Shown here: piece by piece, positions 57,644 to 64,000 of the stretch
Layout: every line of letters starts with the position of its first letter
Position numbering within the stretch: position 1 is the first letter of the stretch
Source: Ketobacter sp036337295
GTDB taxonomy: Bacteria; Pseudomonadota; Gammaproteobacteria; Pseudomonadales; Ketobacteraceae
Assembly (NCBI GenBank): GCA_036337295.1
Contig: JAYZEN010000009.1
Span: 248,001 to 312,000 of the forward strand
DNA: 64,000 nt
Reading direction: 5' to 3'
The notes under the pieces: generated by a model
The model's input: only the letters and a program-made list of their open reading frames with translations
Told to the model about the DNA's origin: nothing
Databases searched by the model: none
Program-made: the position numbers and the translations under genes

Positions 57644-59656
57644 ATGAACCAACATTATCCTCATATGCTCCAGCCATTGGACCTGGGGTTCACCACCCTG
57701 CGCAACCGGGTGCTGATGGGTTCCATGCACACGGGGTTGGAAGACCGGTTTTACCACATCGATAAGTTGGCGAACTACTTTGCAGAGCGGGCCCGGGGTG
57801 GCGTGGGCATCATCGTTACCGGTGGCTACTCCCCCAACCGCCGTGGTGACCTGTTGCCCTATGGGTCGAGTATGAATTCCAAAGTCACCGCCACCCTGCA
57901 CAAACACGTCACCGCCAAGGTGCACAATGAAGGCGGCAAGATCGCCTTGCAATTGCTGCACGCCGGTCGCTATGGCTATACCCCTTACAGCGTTTCGCCG
58001 TCCGGGATCAAATCCCCCATCACACCCTTCAAGCCCGCCAAAATGAGCGCCAAGCAAGTACAGGGCACCATCGACGATTACGCCCGTGCCGCCGAGCTGG
58101 CCCAGTTTGCCGGTTATGACGGCATCGAGATCATGGGCTCCGAGGGCTACCTGATCAATCAGTTCCTGGCGCAACGCACCAATCAGCGTACCGATAAATG
58201 GGGCGGCAGTGTGGAAAACCGCATGCGTTTTCCTTTGGAGGTGGTGCGTGCAGTGCGCAAGGCGGTGGGGCATAACTTCATCATCATCTATCGCATTTCC
58301 CTGATGGATCTGGTGGAAGGCGGTCAAACCTGGGATGAGGTGGAAGCCCTGGCCAAATCCCTGGAGGCCGAGGGCGTGAATATTCTGAACACCGGTATCG
58401 GCTGGCACGAGGCCCGTATTCCCACCATCGTCACTTCCGTGCCGCGGGGTGCGTTCAGTTTCGCCACTGCCAAATTGAAGCAGGCCGTGGATCTGCCGGT
58501 GTGTGCCAGTAACCGCATCAATATGCCGGAACTGGCAGAAGAGATCATCGCCAGTGGTCAGGCGGACATGGTGTCCCTGGCGCGGCCCATGTTGGCGGAC
58601 CCCTACTTTGTCGCCAAGGCGGAAGCGGGCAAAGCCAATGAAATCAATACCTGCATCGCCTGTAACCAGGCCTGTCTGGATCATACCTTCAAAAACAAGC
58701 GCGCCAGTTGTCTGGTGAATCCCCGTGCCTGCCATGAAACCGAGTTGCGTTATCTGCCCACCCTCAACAAAAAGAGACTGGCAGTAGTGGGAGCGGGACC
58801 AGCCGGGTTGGCCGCCGCCACGGTGGCAGCAGAGCGGGGCCACGATGTGACCCTGTTCGATGCGGCGGACAAGATCGGCGGCCAGTTCAATATCGCCAAG
58901 CAGATTCCCGGCAAAGAGGATTTTGAAGAAACCCTGCGTTACTTCGGTGCCATGCTGGAGAAGTTCAATGTGAACCTGTGCCTCAATACCTATGTGAAGG
59001 CGGATGACCTCAGCGAATTTGACGAAGTCATCGTGGCCACTGGTATTGTGCCGCGCACGCCTGCCATTCCCGGCGTGGAAAGCGACAAAGTGCTTTCCTA
59101 CCTGGATGTGATCGCCGATAAAAAGCCGGTGGGCAAATCTGTTGCCATCATCGGCGCCGGGGGCATCGGTTTTGATGTGGGAGAATATCTCACCCACAGC
59201 CCGGCCCCGGATGAGCTGCAACAGTGGTATCAAGAATGGGGTGTGGATACGCAACTGGCTCATCGCTCAGCCATGGTGGAGCCGAAAGTGGCGCCCAGCC
59301 CGCGGCAGGTGTATCTGCTGCAACGTAAGGAATCCGCCCTGGGTAAGAACCTGGGTAAAACCAGCGGCTGGGTGCATCGGGCTCAACTGAAAAAGAAAAA
59401 CGTGGAGATGATTGCCGGTGTGTCCTACGACCGCATTGATGAGCAGGGCCTGCACATTACCGTGAAAGGTCAGTCACGGGTTTTGCCCGTGGACAACATC
59501 ATCGTCTGTGCCGGCCAGGAACCGCAGCGGGAACTGGCCCGTGCCCTGCAAGCCCAGGGTAAGCCGGTTCACCTGATTGGCGGGGCGGACGTGGCCGCGG
59601 AGCTGGATGCCAAACGCGCCATCCGCCAGGGCTCCCAGTTGGCGGCGGAGTTGTAA
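57644..59656 (+). CDS. fadH: NADPH-dependent 2,4-dienoyl-CoA reductase
   Basis: A 670-residue FadH, of the usual length. The N-terminal TIM barrel (about 1-330) binds FMN, with ALQLLHAGRYGY and GYDGIEIMGSEGYLINQFL. The [4Fe-4S] cysteines start at C337 (CIACNQACLD) and end in ASCLVNPRAC. The FAD/NADPH domain follows, with VVGAGPAGLAAA and IIGAGGIGFDVGEYL. It reduces 2,4-dienoyl-CoA in degradation of unsaturated fatty acids. GGGAGAG precedes the ATG. It is downstream of the thiolase but separated by a terminator and repeat. Confidence 0.95.
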   Translation: MNQHYPHMLQPLDLGFTTLRNRVLMGSMHTGLEDRFYHIDKLANYFAERARGGVGIIVTGGYSPNRRGDLLPYGSSMNSKVTATLHKHVTAKVHNEGGKIALQLLHAGRYGYTPYSVSPSGIKSPITPFKPAKMSAKQVQGTIDDYARAAELAQFAGYDGIEIMGSEGYLINQFLAQRTNQRTDKWGGSVENRMRFPLEVVRAVRKAVGHNFIIIYRISLMDLVEGGQTWDEVEALAKSLEAEGVNILNTGIGWHEARIPTIVTSVPRGAFSFATAKLKQAVDLPVCASNRINMPELAEEIIASGQADMVSLARPMLADPYFVAKAEAGKANEINTCIACNQACLDHTFKNKRASCLVNPRACHETELRYLPTLNKKRLAVVGAGPAGLAAATVAAERGHDVTLFDAADKIGGQFNIAKQIPGKEDFEETLRYFGAMLEKFNVNLCLNTYVKADDLSEFDEVIVATGIVPRTPAIPGVESDKVLSYLDVIADKKPVGKSVAIIGAGGIGFDVGEYLTHSPAPDELQQWYQEWGVDTQLAHRSAMVEPKVAPSPRQVYLLQRKESALGKNLGKTSGWVHRAQLKKKNVEMIAGVSYDRIDEQGLHITVKGQSRVLPVDNIIVCAGQEPQRELARALQAQGKPVHLIGGADVAAELDAKRAIRQGSQLAAEL

Positions 59657-59681
59657 GCCGGGTACTCAATCGTACGAAACA

Positions 59682-59726
59682 ACCCCCGGATAAGTGACCG
59701 TAACGGTGATCGAATCCGGGTTTTTT
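59682..59726 (+). terminator. Intrinsic terminator after fadH
   Basis: CCCGGAT (59685-59691) pairs with ATCCGGG (59714-59720), with an inner CCGT/ACGG pairing, followed by six T (59721-59726). The transcription unit starting at 59828 is thereby separate from fadH. Confidence 0.75.
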
Positions 59727-59742
59727 CCTCTTTTTTATCGGC

Positions 59743-59780
59743 CTTAAGCTTTCCTTAAGCTTTCTTAAGATTCCTTTAAG
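59743..59780. promoter_or_regulatory. Four CTTAAG-like direct repeats (PmrA-box-like)
   Basis: CTTAAG occurs at 59743-59748, 59754-59759 and 59764-59769, and TTTAAG at 59775-59780, spaced 11, 10 and 11 bp. CTTAAG-N5-CTTAAG is the form of the PmrA box of enterobacteria, and about one helical turn between half-sites is typical of OmpR/PhoB-family regulators. The array ends 47 bp before the GTG of the hemolysin-like gene. No pmrAB genes are in the window. Confidence 0.6.
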
Positions 59781-59827
59781 TCATCCCCTCTAACCTGACA
59801 GCATCCAATCTTACCGAGGGTGCTGTT

Positions 59828-60499
59828 GTGGCGATTGTTGTTCCCAACCAGGTATTTGCTGAGATTTCGTTAGGCGGCCGGCCGCTGAAAGTGGTGGGCT
59901 ATCTTCCCTGGCATGAAGGCCGCAGTCGTGTGGAGCGGTTTATTGCGGCCCGGTTTCGCAAGGTGCATGGCGCCCTGGTGCACAGTTTTTTGCCCACCTT
60001 AATCAGTTTGGAGGCGGCCGGTGGTGAGATCCTGGCGGCCATCGGAGTGCGCAGTGCCCAAACAGAAAAGCTGTTCCTGGAGCACTACCTGAACCAATCC
60101 ATCGAGCTGGAGATCAGCCACCTGAGTCGCATGCCCTGTGTGCGTCGGGATGTGATCGAAGTGGGCAACCTGGCCGGAGGGCAGCGCGGTATCAGTCGCT
60201 GTTTTTTTGCGGTGTTGGCGGCGGTGCTGCAGGAGTGGGGTGCCCGCTGGCTGGCCTGTACCGGAACCGCGGGCGTGGCCAATGTGTTTCACCGGCTGGG
60301 CATCCAGCCGTTTGAAATCATGTTAGCGCAGCCGGAGCGTTTGCCCGGTGGCGGGGCGGAGTGGGGGCGCTATTACGAGCACCAACCGACGGTGATGGTG
60401 GGTGAGATTCCTGACGGATTGCGCCGGGTGGCACAAACCGGGTTGTTACAGCGCTGTCACTTTAAAACGGTGGAGGTGCGCGATGTCCTTATTGCTTGA
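59828..60499 (+). CDS. Thermostable hemolysin (delta-VPH) family protein
   Basis: A 223-residue protein of the family named after the Vibrio thermostable delta hemolysin. Typical segments are VIEVGNLAGGQRGISRCFFAVL, ARWLACTGTAGVANVFHRLGIQPFE and the ending WGRYYEHQPTVMVGEI. No signal peptide or toxin motif is seen, and the pattern looks more like an acyltransferase (GNAT-like) fold, so an enzymatic role is plausible. It starts at a GTG behind GAGGGTG and overlaps the ligase gene by 17 bp, so the two are translated together. The hemolysin name may be misleading for this cluster. Confidence 0.8.
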   Translation: MAIVVPNQVFAEISLGGRPLKVVGYLPWHEGRSRVERFIAARFRKVHGALVHSFLPTLISLEAAGGEILAAIGVRSAQTEKLFLEHYLNQSIELEISHLSRMPCVRRDVIEVGNLAGGQRGISRCFFAVLAAVLQEWGARWLACTGTAGVANVFHRLGIQPFEIMLAQPERLPGGGAEWGRYYEHQPTVMVGEIPDGLRRVAQTGLLQRCHFKTVEVRDVLIA

Positions 60500-62627
60500 G
60501 CAGTTGGATTGGTTGGCTCATCAGCGCGCTGATTCCATTGCGTTGCAGGATGCGGACAGTCGACTCACCTGGCGAGAACTTCAGGATCAGGTTCAGGCCG
60601 TACGGGGCGCGTTAACTCGGTTCGAGGGAGCAGCGATCGCGCTGGTGGGCAATAACCGGCTGCAATGGATTGTCTGTGATCTGGCGTTGATGGGGCTGAA
60701 GGTACGGGTGGTACCGATTCCTCCGTTCTTCTCCCGCCAGCAGATCGATCATGTGTTTGAACAGGCGGCAATTGATCTGGTGATCGGCGACGAAGACGCA
60801 GTGAGAGCGTTTCATCATGGGCCCCAGCGTATCCCTGAGAACGGCGTGGCGCTGGCTGTGTTGTGGAATCCCAGGCCGGTGGTCGAACACTATGAGAAGG
60901 TGACATTCACATCCGGCAGTACCGGTACGCCCAAAGGTGTGCGGCTCTCACTCGCGAGCCTGGAAGCCACCGCGGTGGCCATCGCCGAAGCCATGGCCGA
61001 GGTGCAGGTGACTTGTCATCTGGGCGTGCTGCCCTATGCCACTTTGTTGGAAAATGTGGCCGGACTCTATGCGCCCCTGTTGCAACAGGTGACGGTGCAG
61101 GTTCGAAACCTGGCTGATCTGGGCTTCAACGGTGCCAACCAATTCAATGTGTTTGCCTTTTTTCAGCAGCTCCAAAGCCTGCGCCCGGACGCCTGTATCC
61201 TGGTACCCCAGTTATTGATGGCGCTGGTGTCCGCCTGTGAGCACGGCCTGCCGGTACCGCAGCATTTCAAATTTATCGCGGTGGGCGGTGGCAAGGTCTC
61301 GGCCGACCTGTTGCAGCGGGCTCTGGCGCTGCAGCTGCCCGTATACGAAGGTTATGGGTTGTCAGAGTGTGGCTCGGTGGTGTGCCTGAACCGGCCCAGC
61401 GCCCGACGCATCGGATCAGTGGGCAAACCCTTGTCCCAGGTGTCGCTGACGTTCACCGATGCCGGCGAGTTACTGGTGCACGGCAACGGCATGCTGGGTT
61501 ATTTGGGTGAGGAAGAAGTTTGCGGCCCTATCGCTACCGGCGATCTGGGCTGGATGGATGCAGACGGATTTGTCCATATATCCGGGCGTAAGAAGCACCT
61601 GTTCATCACCGCCTTTGGCCGCAACGTCAATCCGGAATGGGTGGAAGCGGAACTCACCGCCCACCCGGCCATTGCCCAGGCTGCTGTGTTCGGGGAGGCC
61701 ATGGCGGAGAACGTTGCCATCCTCACGCCTCGGTCGGGATTCGATTGGCAAGCTGTGGAGAGCGCTGTAGCAGAGGCCAATCAACGGCTGCCGGACTATG
61801 CCCGCGCCAGCATTTTAATACCCACTGTTGAACCGTTTTCTGTCAACAACGGCATGGCCACCGCCAACGGTCGCAATTGTCGCAACGTCATTGAACAACA
61901 TTATCTCAGGTCACAGGGAGAACACTCCATGAGCTTTTTTGAACAACTCACCACACTCACAACGGCCGCCCGCGAATACCTGTTGTCGGCTCCGGTCATC
62001 CAGGCAGTGCCCGAGGGCCGCTTCCAGTTGGCGGGGTATCAGTTTTTTCTGGAGCAGGCTTATCACCACGTGAAGCACACGGTGCCTTTGATGATGGCCT
62101 GCGGAGGACGTCTACCCCAGGATAAAGAGTGGGTGCGTGAGGCATTGGCAGAATACATCGAGGATGAGTACGGCCACCAGGAATGGATTCTGAATGACAT
62201 CGCCGCCTGTGGTGGTGACAAGGAGAAGGTGCGCAACGACCAACCGAACATGGCGATCGAACTGATGGTGGCATTCCTGTATGACCAGATTCAGCGCCAG
62301 AACCCCATGGCCTTTTTTGGCATGGTGATGGTGTTGGAGGGCACCAGCATCAAGCTGGCCACCCAGATGGGCAAGATCGTGCAGCAGAAGCTGGATTTGC
62401 CCAATCAGGCGTTCAGTTATCTGTATTCCCACGGTGAACTGGATCAGGGTCACTTCGATTTCTTCCGCAATCTGATGGATAAGGTGACGGACCCCGAGGA
62501 TCAGCAGGCGATCGTTCACAGCGCCAATGTGGTGTATCGACTTTATGGGGACATGTTGCGCAGCATTCCGCTTGCTAGCACTCAACCGGAACAGCAATCA
62601 CAGGAGTCCAGCCATGCAGCTGCGTGA
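60483..62627 (+). CDS. AMP-forming acyl ligase fused to a heme-oxygenase-like diiron oxidase
   Basis: A 714-residue two-domain protein. Residues 1-about 475 are an ANL-superfamily ligase: TFTSGSTGTPKGVRLS, YEGYGLSECG, ATGDLGWMD, ISGRKKHLFITAFGRNVNPEWVE, with the late PFSVNNGMATANGRN region. Residues 483-714 are a heme-oxygenase-like (HDO/TenA-like) domain: EQAYHHVKHT, YIEDEYGHQEW and SHGELDQGHFDFF carry the Glu/Asp/His ligands expected for a diiron site. An internal ATG at 61929 has its own AGGGAGA site, so the second domain may also be made alone. GGAGGT supports the ATG at 60483. The ligase probably activates a fatty acid and the oxidase acts on it; relatives include UndA. The substrate is unknown. 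Confidence 0.85.
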   Translation: MSLLLEQLDWLAHQRADSIALQDADSRLTWRELQDQVQAVRGALTRFEGAAIALVGNNRLQWIVCDLALMGLKVRVVPIPPFFSRQQIDHVFEQAAIDLVIGDEDAVRAFHHGPQRIPENGVALAVLWNPRPVVEHYEKVTFTSGSTGTPKGVRLSLASLEATAVAIAEAMAEVQVTCHLGVLPYATLLENVAGLYAPLLQQVTVQVRNLADLGFNGANQFNVFAFFQQLQSLRPDACILVPQLLMALVSACEHGLPVPQHFKFIAVGGGKVSADLLQRALALQLPVYEGYGLSECGSVVCLNRPSARRIGSVGKPLSQVSLTFTDAGELLVHGNGMLGYLGEEEVCGPIATGDLGWMDADGFVHISGRKKHLFITAFGRNVNPEWVEAELTAHPAIAQAAVFGEAMAENVAILTPRSGFDWQAVESAVAEANQRLPDYARASILIPTVEPFSVNNGMATANGRNCRNVIEQHYLRSQGEHSMSFFEQLTTLTTAAREYLLSAPVIQAVPEGRFQLAGYQFFLEQAYHHVKHTVPLMMACGGRLPQDKEWVREALAEYIEDEYGHQEWILNDIAACGGDKEKVRNDQPNMAIELMVAFLYDQIQRQNPMAFFGMVMVLEGTSIKLATQMGKIVQQKLDLPNQAFSYLYSHGELDQGHFDFFRNLMDKVTDPEDQQAIVHSANVVYRLYGDMLRSIPLASTQPEQQSQESSHAAA
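61915..61931 (+). promoter_or_regulatory. Internal ribosome-binding site and ATG for the oxidase domain
   Basis: AGGGAGAA (61915-61922) stands six bases before an in-frame ATG (61929-61931), which would start a 232-residue protein (MSFFEQLT) with exactly the HDO domain. The codon CAG at 61914-61916 is one C-to-T change from a TAG stop, as would end an independent ligase of about 477 residues. It points to a former gene boundary. Confidence 0.6.
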
Positions 62628-63426
62628 TAGAAAAGTCCTGTTGACCGGCGCCAGCGGCGGGATTGGCAAGGCCATCGCCGAAGCGTTGCTGCAGCAGGGC
62701 GCGTCCTTGGTGTTGGCAGGCCGCGATATCGCGGCGTTGAACCAGCTCAAAACGGTACTGGCAAAAGATGGTGTGCACATTGATGTAGGGCCTCTGGATT
62801 TGGGGTCGCCCCAGTTAACGGAGCAGGCCAGGGCCTTGCTGGCCCGGCATCCCGATATCGACGTGCTGATCAACGGTGCCGGTGTGAATCAGTTTTCCGC
62901 CTGCGATACCCAGAGCACAGAACAACTGGCCCGGCTGATCGACATTAACCTGAAAGGCACCCTGCTGTTGACCACGGCGTTGTTGCCCGCTCTGAAACAA
63001 CGCCTGGAAGCGGCAGTGGTGATCATCGGCTCCACCTTCGGCAGCATCGGCTACCCCGGCTTTGCGGCGTACTGTGCCAGCAAATTCGGTGTGCGTGGCT
63101 ACAGCGAGGCGTTGCGTCGGGAGTTGGCGGATACCCGGGTCAGCGTCTTCTATGTGGCCCCCCGGGCGACACGTACGGCCATGAATGGCCAGGCGGTAAC
63201 GGACATGAACCAGGAATTGGGGGTGGCCGTGGATGAGCCGCAATGGGTGGCGGATCAACTGGTGCAGGCGATTGCCAATAACCGTTTCAAACTGTTTTTG
63301 GGTTGGCCGGAAAAATGGTTTGTGATCGTCAATGGCGTGTTTTCCAGCTTGGTGGACAAGGCGCTGATCAAACAGCTACCCACTGTGCAGCGCTATATGA
63401 AACGTAACTGCAAAAATGGTTTCTAA
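62614..63426 (+). CDS. Short-chain dehydrogenase/reductase of the hemolysin-ligase cluster
   Basis: A 270-residue classical SDR: LLTGASGGIG, INGAGVNQ in place of the NNAG motif, catalytic Ser in IIGSTFGS, and YCASKFGVRGY with Tyr and Lys. A C-terminal extension (FKLFLGWPEKWFVIVNGVFSSLVDKAL) is hydrophobic and may contact membrane or lipid. AGGAG precedes the ATG, which overlaps the ligase gene by 14 bp. It probably reduces or oxidises a product of the ligase-oxidase; substrate unknown. Confidence 0.9.
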   Translation: MQLRDRKVLLTGASGGIGKAIAEALLQQGASLVLAGRDIAALNQLKTVLAKDGVHIDVGPLDLGSPQLTEQARALLARHPDIDVLINGAGVNQFSACDTQSTEQLARLIDINLKGTLLLTTALLPALKQRLEAAVVIIGSTFGSIGYPGFAAYCASKFGVRGYSEALRRELADTRVSVFYVAPRATRTAMNGQAVTDMNQELGVAVDEPQWVADQLVQAIANNRFKLFLGWPEKWFVIVNGVFSSLVDKALIKQLPTVQRYMKRNCKNGF

Positions 63427-63443
63427 CGCAAGAGGATAGAGAC

Positions 63444-64000
63444 ATGAACCTCAAACAAGTACTGCTGTGTTCCACTTTTTTGCTGTGGCTGGGCTCACAG
63501 GCCATGGCAGCCACCACCGGCTTTGATGAACAACTTCTGTCATTACAGACTGAGTGGGCCCACATTCACTATGAGATGCCCCCAGCCGATCGCGAGAAGG
63601 CTTTTGAAGCGCTGGCGGTGACGGCGGAGCGCATGGTGCAGGCGTATCCGCAACGGCCGGAACCGCTTATCTGGAAGGGGATTATCGTATCCACCTGGGC
63701 CGGTGCCCGTGGTGGCCTGGGGGCGCTGGGCCTGGTGAAAGAAGCCAAAGCATTGTTCGAGCACGCACTGGAAATCGATCCCGCCGCGTTATCGGGTTCC
63801 GCCTGCACCTCGCTGGGCAGCCTGTATTACCAGGTGCCGGGATGGCCCATTGCTTTTGGTGATGACAAAAAAGCCCGCGCATTGCTGGAACAGGCGATTC
63901 AGATCAATCCGGACGGTATTGACAGCAACTATTTTTACGCCGATTACCTGATGGAAGAGGGCGACTACCGGCAAGCTAAAGTATACTTCGAAAAGGCGAT
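63444..64000 (+). CDS. Secreted TPR protein, N-terminal part (runs off the window)
   Basis: The open frame starts at ATG 63444 behind AGAGGA and continues past the right edge. The 185 visible residues show a signal peptide (about 1-22, ending AMA) and TPR-like helix pairs such as AKALFEHALEIDPAA, KARALLEQAIQINPDG and QAKVYFEKA. It is probably periplasmic and may scaffold or chaperone other proteins. It follows the SDR by 17 bp and should belong to the same operon. The full length and C-terminal domains are not visible. Confidence 0.8.
   Translation, partial: MNLKQVLLCSTFLLWLGSQAMAATTGFDEQLLSLQTEWAHIHYEMPPADREKAFEALAVTAERMVQAYPQRPEPLIWKGIIVSTWAGARGGLGALGLVKEAKALFEHALEIDPAALSGSACTSLGSLYYQVPGWPIAFGDDKKARALLEQAIQINPDGIDSNYFYADYLMEEGDYRQAKVYFEKA

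Noticed and set aside
59828..60499. Secreted pore-forming hemolysin
   Set aside because: No signal peptide or pore-forming motif; it is translationally coupled to a metabolic ligase, so the family name is probably not its function here.
1..64000. CRISPR arrays, insertion sequences, prophage, tRNA or rRNA genes
   Set aside because: I saw no regularly spaced repeats, transposase or integrase reading frames, or rRNA/tRNA-like stretches; small tRNAs could still be missed by eye.

Overview
The window reads as a chromosomal segment of a free-living, probably marine, aerobic gammaproteobacterium. By eye the GC content is in the mid-50s percent, genes are tightly packed on both strands, and no prophage, insertion sequence, CRISPR array, tRNA or rRNA was seen. 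The RapA and RluA proteins are clearly gammaproteobacterial. The mix of fatty-acid genes, many c-di-GMP proteins and a thermostable-hemolysin family cluster recalls Alcanivorax/Ketobacter/Marinobacter-type bacteria; that placement is inference.

Layout. 1-3.3 kb: the 5' part of an unknown gene behind an AT-rich stretch with DnaA-box-like sites, then a PilZ protein divergent from a 7TMR-DISM diguanylate cyclase. 3.4-7.1 kb: an overlapping minus-strand operon of a retropepsin-like protease, a UUP1/7TM transglutaminase-like protein, an ATP-grasp ligase and a TetR regulator. 7.2-14.4 kb: AlkB-like dioxygenase, rluA, rapA, a carboxylesterase and an Old Yellow Enzyme. 14.4-19.7 kb: a four-gene signalling operon (receiver-GGDEF, TonB-dependent receptor, YfiR-like protein, histidine kinase). 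19.8-24.4 kb: a sigma54 activator, repeated CTTATAG motifs, a sigma54-type promoter, and two secreted His-rich proteins. 24.4-27.1 kb: a DUF2306 protein and a CrtI-like oxidoreductase divergent from a PadR regulator.

27.2-38.4 kb is mixed: MORN protein, cNMP-HDOD and cNMP-GGDEF proteins, ABC1 kinase, MBL hydrolase, NUDT19-like Nudix enzyme, hybrid kinase, SDR and crotonase. 38.6-44.8 kb has a 4-hydroxybutyryl-CoA dehydratase-type enzyme, OmpA and DUF481 envelope proteins, a second 7TMR-DISM protein whose GGDEF domain looks dead, and an HNH protein. 44.9-51.9 kb is a minus-strand run of FAN1 nuclease, Fe-S helicase, murI, a receiver-TM-OmpA-like protein and a sirtuin. 52-59.7 kb holds fatty-acid genes: MaoC hydratase, AraC regulator, high-molecular-weight FabG, thiolase and FadH.

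59.7-64 kb, cut by the window edge, is the most attractive candidate for an undescribed pathway: a thermostable-hemolysin family protein, an acyl-activating ligase fused in frame to a heme-oxygenase-like diiron oxidase, an SDR and a secreted TPR protein. They lie behind four CTTAAG-like direct repeats resembling a PmrA box. The other strong candidate is the sigma54/CTTATAG regulon at 19.8-24.4 kb.

A recurring theme is c-di-GMP and envelope signalling: three GGEEF cyclases with intact I-sites, a PilZ protein, a YfiR-like protein and a degenerate GGDEF domain. All functions are inferred by reading translations and recalling families; no database search was possible.
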